A stretch of 64,000 nt of DNA from JACVRM01 sp963809765 (GCA_963809765.1 CAWEKT010000003.1:1612001-1676000); one strand, 5' to 3'; shown: positions 26,507 to 36,163, numbered from the stretch's first letter. Notes: generated from the sequence alone by a model not told the origin. Made by a program: numbers and translations.

Positions 26507-28273
26507 GTGACGTACGCTCGCGTCCTGAGCCGCCCTGATTGGCTTGCAGCGTCGGAAAGCCGCGTCGGGCTCGGCTGCATGCGGTTGTCGACGGATGCTG
26601 ACCGGGACGAGGAGCGCGGACTCGCGACGATCACCGCCGCGGTCGAGGCCGGCATCACCGTCTTCGACACCGCGCGGGCCTACGGCCTCGACGAGACGGA
26701 GCTCGGCCACAACGAGCGGCTGCTCGCGCGCGCGCTGCGCGCGTCCGGCGCGGCCGCGTCGGCGCGGGTCGTCACCAAGGGCGGGATGACCCGCCCTGGC
26801 GGCGGCTGGGTGCCGGACGGCCGCGCGAAGGCGATCCGAGCCGACTGTGAGGCGAGCCTCGAGGCACTCGACGGGCTGGCGATCGACCTCTACCTGCTCC
26901 ACGCGCCCGACTCACGCACGCCGTGGGCGACGGCTGTGCGGGCGCTCGGGCTGCTCGTTGACAAGGGGCTCGTCCGCAGCGTTGGGCTCTCGAACGTCAA
27001 CCGGCGCCAGCTGGACGAGGCGCTCGAGCTCGCGCCGATCGCGGCGGTGCAGGTCGCGCTCAGCCCGTTCGACGACCGGGCGATGCGCGGAGGCGTCCTC
27101 GAGCGCTGCGAGGAGCTTGGCTTGACGCTGATCGCGCATTCGCCGCTCGGCGGGCCCAAGCGGGCGGGCCGCCTCGATCGCAACGACGCGCTCGCCGCCG
27201 CGGCCGCGCGGGCCGACGTGACGGCGGCCGAAGCCGCGCTCGCCTGGCTCGTCGGGCTCTCGCCGGTGGTCGTGCCCATCCCGGGAGCTCGTCGGCCGGA
27301 GACGGCCCGTTCGGCTGCCCGCGCGGCGCGGGTCGAGCTCGACGCGGAGGACCGGGACGAGCTCTCGGCGTCGCTCGGTGTGAGGCGGGGCGGCGCGGCT
27401 CCGACCGCCGAGGGCAGCGGCGACGTCGTCCTGATCATGGGCATTCCTGGAGCCGGCAAGAGCGTGCTGGCGGAGGAGTACGCGGCGCGCGGCTACGTGC
27501 GGCTCAACCGAGACGAGCGCGGCGGGACCCTGCGGGAGCTTGCCGAGGCGCTCGACCAGGCGCTCGCGTCCGGCGCCGAGCGCGTCGTGCTCGACAACAC
27601 CTACCTCACCCGGGCATCGCGCAGCTACGTGCTCGAGGCCGCTGGGAAGCACGGCGCCCCCGTTCGCTGCATCTGGCTGGACACGCCCCTCGCGCGCGCG
27701 CAGGTGAACATGATCGGGCGCCTGCTCGAGCGGCTCGGCTCGCTGCCCGAACCAGACGCGATCCGCAGCTTCTCCCGCACCGAGCCCGGCCTGTTGTCGG
27801 CGACCTCGCAGATGCGCACGCAGCGCGAGCTCGAGCCGCCCGGGGACGACGAGGGCTTCGCCTCCGTCGAGCGCGTCGAGTTCGAGCAGCAGCCCGCGCA
27901 GGGCACGGGCGGGGTCTTCGTCGCAGCCGCCGCACTCGAGGCGCTCGGCTGGGAGGAGGCGGTGGCGGCGGGCGATCCGAAGGCGCCGCACCTGCTCTTC
28001 GACTGGCGGCCCGGCGGAGCGCCTGCCCAGCTCGCGCCGGCTGCCGAGCGGCTGGCGGCGCAGGTCTCCGGCCCGGTGGAGACCGCGGTCTGCCCGCACG
28101 GCGGCGGCGCGCCGGAGTGCTGGTGCCGGCCGCCCCTGCCTGGGCTGCCGCTGGCCTTCGCGCGCACGCACGGCGTCGACCCGACTCGCTCGCTGCTCAT
28201 CGGCGCCAGCTCCGCCCACCGCACGCTGGCGAACGCGCTCGGCGCGCGCTACGTCGACGCTACGACAGCGTGA
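26507..28273 (+). CDS. Aldo/keto reductase fused to a polynucleotide-kinase-like P-loop domain and HAD-like tail
   Basis: 588 residues from GTG 26507. Residues 15-305 are an aldo/keto reductase with the tetrad Asp and Tyr (FDTARAYG), Lys (VVTKGGM) and His (LYLLHAPD) all present. Residues 308-460 are a P-loop kinase: IMGIPGAGKS, then RLNRDERGG and LDNTYLTRAS, as in Pnkp-like kinases. The end (LLFDWRPGG, then CPHGGGAPECWCRPPLPGL and LIGASSAHRTLANALGA) resembles an HAD phosphatase, but the usual DxD appears as D-W-R. The natural substrate is unknown. The stop overlaps the convergent next gene by 14 bases. Confidence 0.85.
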   Translation: MTYARVLSRPDWLAASESRVGLGCMRLSTDADRDEERGLATITAAVEAGITVFDTARAYGLDETELGHNERLLARALRASGAAASARVVTKGGMTRPGGGWVPDGRAKAIRADCEASLEALDGLAIDLYLLHAPDSRTPWATAVRALGLLVDKGLVRSVGLSNVNRRQLDEALELAPIAAVQVALSPFDDRAMRGGVLERCEELGLTLIAHSPLGGPKRAGRLDRNDALAAAAARADVTAAEAALAWLVGLSPVVVPIPGARRPETARSAARAARVELDAEDRDELSASLGVRRGGAAPTAEGSGDVVLIMGIPGAGKSVLAEEYAARGYVRLNRDERGGTLRELAEALDQALASGAERVVLDNTYLTRASRSYVLEAAGKHGAPVRCIWLDTPLARAQVNMIGRLLERLGSLPEPDAIRSFSRTEPGLLSATSQMRTQRELEPPGDDEGFASVERVEFEQQPAQGTGGVFVAAAALEALGWEEAVAAGDPKAPHLLFDWRPGGAPAQLAPAAERLAAQVSGPVETAVCPHGGGAPECWCRPPLPGLPLAFARTHGVDPTRSLLIGASSAHRTLANALGARYVDATTA

Positions 28274-28911
28274 TCTTGTCGCTCGCCCGCGCCAGGTAGC
28301 ACGGCGCTGCAGTCTTGCGCGGGACGTAGGCGCGCACGGTCGCACCGCGCGCCAGCTGCGTGAAGGTGACCCTGAAGTTGTAGGGCTGGATGCCGTCGTT
28401 CGTGTTCAGCTTCGAGCCTGGCGCGCTTGTAGAGGCTCCACTTGCCGGTAGCGCGGTTGAACCGCTGCAGCTGGACGTACTTGCGGCGCAGGTCCTGGAA
28501 CGCGTTCGAGGTGTCGACGAAGACGACGACGGAGCGCGGGCCCGCACGGGCTGCGTTCAGGAAGATCGGCGACCAGACGGTGACCGGCTCGCTGAAACGA
28601 CCATCCCAGCGGGCGCGGTAGACGATCTTCGTCCTCGCCCCGCCGGCCTGTGCCTCCCAGCCGCCGCCCTGGGCCGTGGTCGCGCCGGCGATGGAGGTCT
28701 CGATGTTCCGCGGGCACGCCTTCCCGAGCACCGTGACGAGCTCTCCTCCAGCGCCGCTCGAGATTCGCCCGGCGAATTCGTCTCTTGTGAAGGCGCCGCT
28801 CGCATCGAGCACCGAGTGAACCGCGAGCGTGACCGGTGGTGCCTGCGCAGCGCCCGGGGCGGCAGCCGCCGCAGCGGCGACGGCGAGGACTGCGAGGAGC
28901 GCGCGAGTCAT
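28260..28911 (-). CDS. Secreted protein of unknown function, twin 1 (one frameshift)
   Basis: Signal peptide at residues 1-24, then a 190-residue all-beta domain nearly parallel to the next gene: FAGRISSGAGGELVTVLG, SIAGATTAQGGGWEAQAG, ARWDGRFSEPVTVW, FQDLRRKYVQLQRFNRATG. A 1-base slip near 28418 shifts the frame. The proper end (KLNTNDGIQPYNFRVTFT to ASDKITLS) is in the next frame and stops at 28260. A pair of cysteines is kept in both twins. The family is unknown. Confidence 0.75.
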
Positions 28912-28954
28912 GTCATGGACGTATAGGCCGGGGAGCGCGTGCTGTCACGACGCG

Positions 28955-29605
28955 CTAGGTGAGCGTGATCTTGTCGCTCGCGCGCGGCTGGTAGCACGGC
29001 GCGGCAAGCTTGCGCGGGACGTAGGCACGCAGGGTCGCACCCTTGGGGAGCTTGGTGAACGTCACCTGGAAGTTGTAGGGGGAAAAACCGCTGCTGTTCC
29101 GCTTCAGCTTGGCGCGCTTGTAGAACCGCCACGTGCCGGTCGGCCGGTTGAAGCGCTGCAGCTGGATGTACTTCCCGGCCAGGTCCTGGAACGCGGCGGC
29201 GGTGTCGACGAAGACGATGATCGAGCGGGCGCTCATCCTGGCGGCGTTGACGAACATCGGCTCCCAGACCACGACCGGCTCGCTGAAACGCTCGCCCCAG
29301 CGGGCCCGGTAGGTCATCCGCGTCCGCTGACCGGCCGCCTCGGCGTCCCAGCCGCCGCCCGGGTTCGTCGTTGCGCCCGCGATCGAGGTCTCGAGGTTGT
29401 TTCGCGGGCACGCCTTCCCGAGCACCGTGACGAGCTGGCCGCCGGCCCCGCTGGAGATCCGACCCGCGAACAGGTGGCGGTTGAAGGCGCCGCTCGGCTG
29501 CGGGACGGAGCGCACCTCGAGCGTGACGGCAGGCTCCTGGGCCGCGCCGGCGCCCGCGAGCACCGCCGCTGTCACTGCCACAAGAGCCACGAGCGCGCGC
29601 TTCAT
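28955..29605 (-). CDS. Secreted protein of unknown function, twin 2 (intact)
   Basis: A 216-residue protein with a signal peptide ending near AGAGAAQEP. It is the intact copy of the twin pair: roughly two thirds of residues look identical to the gene downstream, including FAGRISSGAGGQLVTVLGKA, SIAGATTNPGGGWDAEA and AYVPRKLAAPCYQPRASD. Two cysteines (GKACPRN and APCYQP) could form one disulfide. No catalytic motif is visible. It was produced by tandem duplication. An intergenic gap of 43 bases suggests one transcript. Confidence 0.8.
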   Translation of the reverse strand: MKRALVALVAVTAAVLAGAGAAQEPAVTLEVRSVPQPSGAFNRHLFAGRISSGAGGQLVTVLGKACPRNNLETSIAGATTNPGGGWDAEAAGQRTRMTYRARWGERFSEPVVVWEPMFVNAARMSARSIIVFVDTAAAFQDLAGKYIQLQRFNRPTGTWRFYKRAKLKRNSSGFSPYNFQVTFTKLPKGATLRAYVPRKLAAPCYQPRASDKITLT

Positions 29606-29660
29606 CTCTTGCCCTTTATACGAGCGTGGGCTCGCGAAGTTATCCCGCGACAGAACGACG

Positions 29661-29683
29661 AAGCGGGCGCTGGGCGCCCGCTT
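29661..29683 (-). terminator. Hairpin terminator of the alpha/beta hydrolase gene
   Basis: AAGCGGGCGC (29661-29670) and GCGCCCGCTT (29674-29683) pair perfectly over 10 bases. On the minus strand it lies 22 bases after the hydrolase stop and is followed by a T-containing stretch. Confidence 0.7.
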
Positions 29684-29704
29684 TGTCGGGAGGGAGGGGT
29701 GGTG

Positions 29705-30958
29705 CTAGGAGAGGAGGTGGCGGTTGAAGAAGGAGACGACGCGGCGCTCGTACTCCTTGGGCTGAGCCTTGGTGCCGGCCATGTGGCCTGAGCCGGGCAC
29801 TTCCCAGATCTCCTTTGGCTGGTGGGCGACCTTGTAGAAGCCCGTGTTGGCAGGCTCCTCGGCCGGCTGGCCCTTCTCGCCGTAGATGAAGAAGACGGCG
29901 CCGTGCGCCTTGGGCACGAGGCTCTTGAGGTCGGCGGGCGGGAGATCGCTCGTGAAGACCGACGTCGCAGCCGAGAAGATCGCGCTGCCGACGACGTAGT
30001 CGAAGCGGCTCCCGTTGGCGAGGTCGTCCCGGTGTGAACGGGCGCTGGCGCCCTCGGAGACGATCGCCTTGAGCTCCGTCGACTCGGCGGCAGCCTCGAT
30101 CATCATTTCGCCGCCGACTGAGAGGCCGATGCCGCCGATGCGCTGCGGATCGACGTCCGGCTGGCGCTGGAGGAACTCCACGGCGGCGTGGATGTCACGC
30201 TCGCCCTGCCAGCCGAGCAGGTTGGGGTCGCCCTCGCTCTCGCCCTCGCCGCGGCGGTCGAAGAGCAGGACGCCGTAGCCGTGCTTGGCGAGGAACTTGG
30301 CCCGCTCCTGCGAGGAGGCGCGGCCCGGGAACGAGATGACGGCTGCGCCGTTCTTGGAGCGGATGTACCAGCCCTTGAGCTGCAGGCCGTCGGAGGTGGT
30401 GAACTCGACGTCCTCGTGCGGGACGCCCAGCTCGGCCTCGGGCACGTACGCCCGGGCGGCGTGGGTGATCGCGTAGGAGAAGGCGACCGGGAAGAGGACG
30501 ATGAAGCCGACGACCGCGACGCCCGCGGTCACCAGTGCGCGACGGCCGTACCGCCAGGCGCGATGGCCGTTGCGACGCCGCGACTGCCAGAGCGTCACGG
30601 CGCCGAGCGCGACGAGCGCCAGGCCGGCGGGAATCGAGAGCAGCCCGGTGAAGTCGTCGCCTTCGGGGCCGTGCTCGCGGGTGTAGTGGACGGCCTCGGT
30701 TGCGATCAGGAGGCCGAGGAAACCGGTCAGGAGGGCCAGCGTCGCCTGCACGCCCGCGCGGGCGCGGCCGAAGGACAGGATGGCAGCGGCGACGAGACCG
30801 AGGAGGATGAGCCCGCCGACCAGGTGGTCGCCGGCGGAGGTGCCCGCGTTGGGCTGGAGGAAGTTGTCGTCAGCGATGTGAAGGGCCACGAGGCCGGCGA
30901 GCGCGGCGAAGAGCCGGCTCCGGCGGGTGGCGAACAGGGAGGTGAGTGAGTTGAGCAT
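29705..30958 (-). CDS. Membrane-anchored alpha/beta hydrolase
   Basis: A 417-residue protein. Residues 1-170 hold about five membrane segments (for example LVGGLILLGLVAAAILSF and ALVTAGVAVVGFIVLFPVAF). Residues 185-415 are an alpha/beta hydrolase: VISFPGRASSQERAKFL, GVLLFDRRGEGESEG, nucleophile elbow GIGLSVGGEMMIEAA and catalytic His in PGSGHMAGT. It looks like a serine esterase or peptidase facing one side of the membrane; the substrate is not evident. It is monocistronic with its own terminator. Confidence 0.88.
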   Translation of the reverse strand: MLNSLTSLFATRRSRLFAALAGLVALHIADDNFLQPNAGTSAGDHLVGGLILLGLVAAAILSFGRARAGVQATLALLTGFLGLLIATEAVHYTREHGPEGDDFTGLLSIPAGLALVALGAVTLWQSRRRNGHRAWRYGRRALVTAGVAVVGFIVLFPVAFSYAITHAARAYVPEAELGVPHEDVEFTTSDGLQLKGWYIRSKNGAAVISFPGRASSQERAKFLAKHGYGVLLFDRRGEGESEGDPNLLGWQGERDIHAAVEFLQRQPDVDPQRIGGIGLSVGGEMMIEAAAESTELKAIVSEGASARSHRDDLANGSRFDYVVGSAIFSAATSVFTSDLPPADLKSLVPKAHGAVFFIYGEKGQPAEEPANTGFYKVAHQPKEIWEVPGSGHMAGTKAQPKEYERRVVSFFNRHLLS

Positions 30959-31047
30959 TGTTCGAGGCTCGCAGCGCAGCGGCGCGGCGCCCAGGGGGCG
31001 GCCCCGTCGCAGCGGGTACGGCCTGCACGAGTCTCGAGGCTGAAGTC

Positions 31048-31098
31048 GGGTCAGTCCCCGTCGGCGACAGCAACTGCGCCGCCGACGGGGACAGACCC
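31048..31098. repeat. REP-like palindrome, long form, A-end left
   Basis: GGGTCAGTCCCCGTCGGCG at the left pairs with CGCCGACGGGGACAGACCC at the right around a short centre. First half of an inverted doublet. Confidence 0.87.
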
Positions 31099-31151
31099 TG
31101 TCAGTCCACGGTGTCGAAGGGTCTCTACCCGGCAGCGGCTGTCAGGTCGAC

Positions 31152-31182
31152 GGGCTGTCCCGGCAGTTCCGGGGACTGACCC
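31152..31182. repeat. REP-like palindrome, short form, degenerate
   Basis: GGGCTGTCCCGG replaces the left consensus, and the right end GGGGACTGACCC is intact. The short-form centre CAGTTC is recognisable. It is the inverted partner of the copy at 31048. Confidence 0.75.
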
Positions 31183-31200
31183 GACCTGTCTTCCCACGCA

Positions 31201-31238
31201 CAAACGCCCGGGGCGCCTGACGGCGCCCCGGGCGTTTG
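31201..31238. terminator. Strong bidirectional hairpin terminator
   Basis: Perfect 17-base arms at 31201-31217 (beginning CAAACGCCC) and 31222-31238 with a TGAC loop. It lies 20 bases 3' of the MMPL gene stop on the minus strand. Confidence 0.87.
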
Positions 31239-31258
31239 CTGAGGGAGAGGAGCTGCGA

Positions 31259-33491
31259 CTACTGGGCGCGGGCGCCCACCGCGATCGGGGTGGTCGGGGC
31301 CGGAGCCTCGGAGCCATGCTCGAGCTTCGGCAGCCACTCCAGCCACTTCGGCAGGTACCAGTTGCGCTCGCCGAGCAGCTTCATCGTCGCCGGCAGCAGG
31401 ACTGCCCGGATGATGGTGGCGTCGATCAGCACTGCGACTGCAAGGCCGACGCCCATCTCCTTGAAGTCGATGATCGGAATGATCGCGAAGACCGCGAACG
31501 TGACGACCATCACCGTGGCGGCGCTGGTGACGACGCCCGCGGTGCTCTTGATCCCGTGCGCGACCGCATCGTCGTTCGAGAGGCCGCGGTCATAGGCCTC
31601 GCGGACGCGGCTCAGGATGAACACGTGGTAGTCCATCGAGAGTCCGAAGAGGATCACGAACAGGAACATGGGCAGCCACGGTGCGATGCCGCCGTTGGAC
31701 TCGAACCCGATCAGGCTCTCGCCCAGCCCCCACTGGAAGAGGACGACGAGCACGCCGTAGGCGGCGCCGACGGACAGCAGGTTGAGGACGACCGCCTTGC
31801 CGGCCACGACCACCGAGCGGAAGGCCGCGGTCAGGAGCAGGAAGGCGAAGATCAGCACGAAGCCGAACACCAGCGGGGCCGAGCGGGTCATGCTGTCCGC
31901 CCAGTCCTTGTCGGCCGCCGTGAAGCCGCCGACCGCGTACTCGACGCCGTCGACCTCACCCAGCGTGCGGGGCAGGATGTCGCCGCGGAGGGTGGCGAGC
32001 GCCGCCTTCGAGACGTCGTCGGTGCCCTTGCCGTCGAGCGGGATGTCGACGGTTGCGACCGTGCCCTCGGCGTTCGTGTCGACCTCGATCGGCGTGTTCA
32101 TCTGGCCGCTGGCCAGTGCCTGCCGCTTGAGCTCGGCGATCGCCGCCTGCACGTTGGGAGCGTTGACGTTGTCCGCCTTGATGGCGACGCGGGCCGGGTC
32201 GTTGCCGCCCGGGAACGCGCCCTCCAGCTTGCGGAGCGGCTCGACCTCGGGGATTGCGACGTCGTCGGTCGAGGTCTGGGCCATGTTGATCGTGAAGGCC
32301 GGAACCGTCAGCGCCAGCAGGACGGAGGCGGCGGCGACCGCGGACAGCACCGGGCGGCGCAGGACGCGGTCAAGGACGGCCTTCCAGAAGCGGCCCTCGC
32401 CGTCCTTGCTCCGCAGGCGGTGCAGGAACGGGACGCGGCCCTTCTCGACCTTGTCGCCGAGCCGGCCGAGCACTGCGGGCAGCACGGTCAGCGAGCCGAC
32501 CATCGCGACGGCGACGACCAGCATCGTTCCGATCGAGAAGGACATGAACGTCTTGTCGCCGGAGAGGAACATGCCGGCCATTGCGATCAGGACGGTGATG
32601 CCGGAGATGAGAACCGCACGGCCCGACGTGGCGGCCGCGGCCTCGAGGGCGGCACCCTCGCTGCGACCGGCCGCACGCTCTTCGCGCTCGCGCCGGAGAT
32701 AGAACAGCGAGTAGTCGATTCCGACCGCGAGCCCGATCAGGAGGATGACCTCGGCGATCTGCTCGTCGACCGGGAAGATCTGGCTCGGGAGTCGCGACGA
32801 GCTGCACCGTCGCCATGACGGCGGTGAGCGCGAGCAGCAGCGGCACGAGCGCCGCCACGGCCGAGCCGAACACGAACAGCAGGATGATGAGGGTCAGCGC
32901 CAGTGCGATCAGGCCGACCTTGGCGAGCATGCTGCCGAAGAGCGCGTCGAGCTCCTTCGTGGTGCTGACGGAGCCGATCTCCTCGACGTAGAAGTCGGGA
33001 TGGCGCGCGGACACGCCCTCCATGGCGGTGGTGATCTTGTCGATGTAGAGCGACGCCTCTTCGAAGTCGCCCTTGGGGACGAACGTGATCATCGCGGCGT
33101 GGCGATTGGCTGAGATCTGGTCTTCTTGACCGGACGCGAGCGGCGACTCGAGCCGCTTGACCTCCGGGAACCGCGAGAGCACCTGCATGGCGTCGTTGAT
33201 GACCGCCTGGAAGGCAGGGTCGTTGGTGGTCTTGGTCTTGGACTCGATGAAGATGAGCTCGGACTGCTCGTCGATCTTCGTCGAGAAGCCCTCGTCGACG
33301 ATCCGGTCAGCCCTGGCGGCCTCGCCGACGTTGCTGTCGGACTCCTCGATGTTCTTGGTGCCGACGGCCATGCCGATGGCAAACGACGCCACCACGAAGG
33401 CGAGCCAGCCGATCACGGCCGTCTTCCAGTGGTTGGCGCTCCAGCGGCCCATCCGGGCGGCGAAGTGATTGGAGTGCTTGAGCGGGGTCAC
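31259..33491 (-). CDS. MMPL/RND-family membrane transporter (one frameshift)
   Basis: GTG 33491 has AAGGAG seven bases upstream. The protein of about 744 residues has the MmpL layout: TM1 (AVIGWLAFVVASFAIGMAVG), an external domain, TM2-6 with IDYSLFYLRR-type residues near 32700, a second external domain, and TM8-12 including FGLSMDYHVFILSRVREAY. A 1-base insertion near 32791 (after VQLVATP) breaks the frame, and motif continuity shows one original gene. MmpL-type proteins export lipids or drugs using the proton gradient. No regulator is adjacent. It diverges from the ATPase gene at 33613. Confidence 0.9.
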
Positions 33492-33581
33492 TTGGATCTC
33501 CTTTGGTGAAGGTGTGCTGCTTGGTGATCGCAAGTTCGCACCGCCGGGCCGCCGCGACCATGCGGCCAACAGGCGTCTTGA

Positions 33582-33599
33582 GGTGCGGCTAGCCGCACC
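33582..33599. promoter_or_regulatory. Perfect 18-base palindrome upstream of the ATPase gene
   Basis: GGTGCGGCTAGCCGCACC is its own reverse complement. It ends 13 bases before GTG 33613 and lies between the divergent MMPL and ATPase genes, so it is well placed as a repressor operator. Confidence 0.55.
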
Positions 33600-33612
33600 G
33601 TAGGCTGGTCGC

Positions 33613-34767
33613 GTGGCCAAGACCGCGCAGCAGCTGGAGGAGGCCGAGCTCCTCGAACGGATGGCGCGCCTGACCGAGGCGTTCCGGCCGTCCGCGCCCG
33701 TCGACCGCCGCGGTCTCTTCGCCGGGCGCACGGCGCAGATCGGCGAGCTGTTCTCGGTTGTCGGCCAGCCCGGCCAGCACGCAGTCGTCTACGGCGAGCG
33801 CGGCGTCGGCAAGACCTCGCTCGCCGCAGTGGTGGGTGAGCTCCTGCGCGGCTCGGGGGTCGGCACGATGCGCGTGATCTGCGACTCGAGCGACGACTTC
33901 GCCACCATCTGGCGCAAGGCGCTCGGCGAGATCGCGCTGCGGCACACCTCGAGCGGCATCGGCTTTGCCCCTGTCGAGACGCAGGAGGCCGAGCCGGCCT
34001 CGGCGCTCCTGGGTGCGGGCCGGGTGACGCCGCACGAGGTGACGCGCGCGCTCGCGGTGCTGGCGCAGGAGCGCCCGCTGGCCATCTTCGTCGACGAGTT
34101 CGACCGGGTGGTGGAGCCGACCGACCGGGCCCTGTTCGCCGAGACGATCAAGATGCTCTCCGACCGGGTCGTGCCGGCCACGATCGTCCTCGTCGGCGTC
34201 GCCGACGACATCAACGAGCTGCTGCGCGAGCACCGCTCCGTCGAGCGCGCCCTCGTCCAGATCCGCATGCCGCGCATGTCGCGCACCGAGCTCGCCCAGA
34301 TCGCCACCACCGGCATGGAGCGCGCGCAGATGACGATCCAGAAGGGCGCCGTCGAGAGTGCCACCGGCCTCTCGCAGGGGCTGCCGCACTACACCCACCT
34401 GCTCAGCCAGCTTGCCGGCCAGGCTGCGCTCACGGCTCGCCGGGCCGAGGTGCGCACGGACGACATGGACGCCGCCGTCGAGCGGGCGATCGAGCGCGCC
34501 GGGCAGAGCATCTCCGAGGCCTACCGGCGCGGTACGTCCGGTCACGACCCGGCCATGCTCCTCGCCTGCGCCCTCGCCGACGAGGACGAGTGGGGCTACT
34601 TCGCCCCACCCGAGGGCGCCCAGGGTCTCGACGACCTGGTCGCGCCCGACACCGAGGTGCTCCAGAAGCGCGACGACCGCTACCGCTTCGCCAATCCGCT
34701 CCTGCAGCCGTATGTCGTGATGCGCGGCCTGGCTGAGGGCCGGATCAAGGCGAGCGACGTGCGCTGA
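33613..34767 (+). CDS. AAA/Orc1-Cdc6-like ATPase
   Basis: A 384-residue protein from GTG 33613. Walker A is VVYGERGVGKTSLAAVVG (about residues 58-75), Walker B LAIFVDEFDRVV (about 157), sensor 1 ATIVLVGVADDINEL, and there is a lid helix SQGLPHYTHLLSQLAG. The arrangement matches AAA_16/AAA_22 proteins and Orc/Cdc6-type ATPases, often used in defence or regulation. The C-terminal region (FANPLLQPYVVMRGL) looks like a winged helix. The target is unknown. Its last 23 bases overlap the convergent DedA gene. Confidence 0.8.
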   Translation: MAKTAQQLEEAELLERMARLTEAFRPSAPVDRRGLFAGRTAQIGELFSVVGQPGQHAVVYGERGVGKTSLAAVVGELLRGSGVGTMRVICDSSDDFATIWRKALGEIALRHTSSGIGFAPVETQEAEPASALLGAGRVTPHEVTRALAVLAQERPLAIFVDEFDRVVEPTDRALFAETIKMLSDRVVPATIVLVGVADDINELLREHRSVERALVQIRMPRMSRTELAQIATTGMERAQMTIQKGAVESATGLSQGLPHYTHLLSQLAGQAALTARRAEVRTDDMDAAVERAIERAGQSISEAYRRGTSGHDPAMLLACALADEDEWGYFAPPEGAQGLDDLVAPDTEVLQKRDDRYRFANPLLQPYVVMRGLAEGRIKASDVR

Positions 34768-35326
34768 CCAGCCTGCGGCCGAGCTCCACGCCGCCGCCGA
34801 GCGCCGCCGCCACCAGGAAGGCGGCGACGAGTGCCCGCCAGGGCTCTTCCTCGAAGGTGCGCCCGCCCAGGTAGCCGAGGCCGGTCGCGAAGCTCGCCCA
34901 GAGCCCGGCGGCGAGCGCGGCCGCGGCCAGGAAGCGGCGCCGGGCCATGGCCGTCACTCCCGCGGTCACCGTCGCGGCCGTCCGGCCGCCCGGAATGAAG
35001 CGGGCGACCACGAGCAGGTAGAGCCCGCGTTCGTCGAGCTGGCGCTCGGCCCACTCCTGGCGGCCGCGGAGCAGCGGCCTCGTCGCGAGGCGGCGAGAGG
35101 CTCGCCCGGCGGCGTAGCCCAGGTGGTCGCCGAGCAGCGCCCCGGCAGCGGCGGCCGCGAGCACGAGCGCGACGTGCAGGTCGCCCGTGCCCGCGAGCAC
35201 GCCGGCGGCGATCACCGTCGCCTCGCTCGGGACGAGCGGGAAGACAGCGTCGAGGGCGGCCAGCGCCAGCACCACCGCGTACGTCCAGGGCGAGCCCGAG
35301 ACGAGCTGGGTCAGTGACTCGAGCAT
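34745..35326 (-). CDS. DedA-family membrane protein
   Basis: A 193-residue protein with ATG at 35326. DedA features: FPLVPSEATVIAAGVLAG near residue 30, the glycine-rich helix GALLGDHLGYAAGR (about 62) and the basic motif VVARFIPGGRTAATVTAG (about 110) with its two arginines. DedA proteins act in membrane homeostasis, some as undecaprenyl-phosphate or phospholipid translocases. Its start overlaps the end of the PAP2 gene by 16 bases, so the two are cotranscribed. The pairing of a phosphatase and a lipid translocase is suggestive. Confidence 0.9.
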   Translation of the reverse strand: MLESLTQLVSGSPWTYAVVLALAALDAVFPLVPSEATVIAAGVLAGTGDLHVALVLAAAAAGALLGDHLGYAAGRASRRLATRPLLRGRQEWAERQLDERGLYLLVVARFIPGGRTAATVTAGVTAMARRRFLAAAALAAGLWASFATGLGYLGGRTFEEEPWRALVAAFLVAAALGGGVELGRRLVSARRSP

Positions 35327-36067
35327 GCGGTCAACCCCGGCCGGGCAAGCGCCGGGCGAACCGCCCAGGAGCGAATGTGCGTGGGGACCCTGAGGCCGAC
35401 GATCGCCACCGCCGTGAGGGCGACGAGGGCGCCGACGAGCGAGTCGAGGAAGTAGTGGTTGCCGGTGGCGGTCACGGTCAGCGCCATGACGACCGGGTGC
35501 AGGAGGAAGAGCGCTTTGACCGCTCGCCGGCGGGCGACGCGAAAGCCGATCAGACCGATCAGGACGCTCCAGCCCACGTGCATGCTCGGCATGGCGGCGT
35601 AGGGGTTGAACTTGACGCCGCCCACGGAGCCGGTGTCGTGCCCCGAGAGCCCGACGGTGTCGACGATCCCGATCCCGTCGACCAGGCGAGGCGGCGCGGT
35701 GGGGAGGAGGATGTAGCCGATCGAGGCGATCGCGATCGAGACCAGCAGCCAGGTGCGCAGGCGCCGGTACTCGTCGCGGTGGCGCAGGCCGAGCCAGACG
35801 AGCGTGGCTGCGATCAGCGGCCCGAAGCCGAGCATGTAGTAGGTGGAGAAGAAGCTCTCGAGGTGCCCGGTGGCGAGCGCGTCCTGCACGGCCGACCTCG
35901 TGGAAGAGGCCGGCGCCGCGCTCGAGGTCGATCAGCGCCGACGCGTTCGCGAACGCCTCCTCGGCGCTGCCGATGGCGAAGCTGCGCGTCGCCAGGTAGG
36001 CGCCGTAGAGGCCGGCCCAGAGCCCGAGCTCGAACCCGGCGAAGCGTGCGATCCCTGCGTACGGCAT
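35311..36067 (-). CDS. PAP2/AUR1-like membrane phosphatase (one frameshift)
   Basis: ATG 36067. Around six membrane helices; the PAP2 motifs are AMPSMHVGWSVLIG (second, with catalytic His) and TATGNHYFLDSLVGALVA (third). The N-terminus (FELGLWAGLYGAYLATRSF, then LIDLERGAGLFHE) is in a frame that slips near 35893, after which the core is intact. The family hydrolyses or transfers lipid phosphates, as in inositol phosphorylceramide synthases and undecaprenyl pyrophosphatases. The downstream DedA overlap suggests a shared role in lipid-carrier handling. Confidence 0.85.
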
Positions 36068-36142
36068 GCGCCCAGAATCCCGCCGCGCCGTCCCGCTGCC
36101 AGTCGGGCCACCTTGCCTCTTGGGGTGGTGCTACCCCGACAA

Positions 36143-36163
36143 GGGTCTGACGGGGACTGACCC
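36143..36163. repeat. Shortened REP-like palindrome next to transposase remnant
   Basis: GGGTCTGACGGGGACTGACCC keeps both outer ends and the GGGGACTGACCC right arm but has almost no centre. It sits 39 bases before the first conserved codon of the decayed Y1 transposase, the expected place for an element tied to it. Confidence 0.75.
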
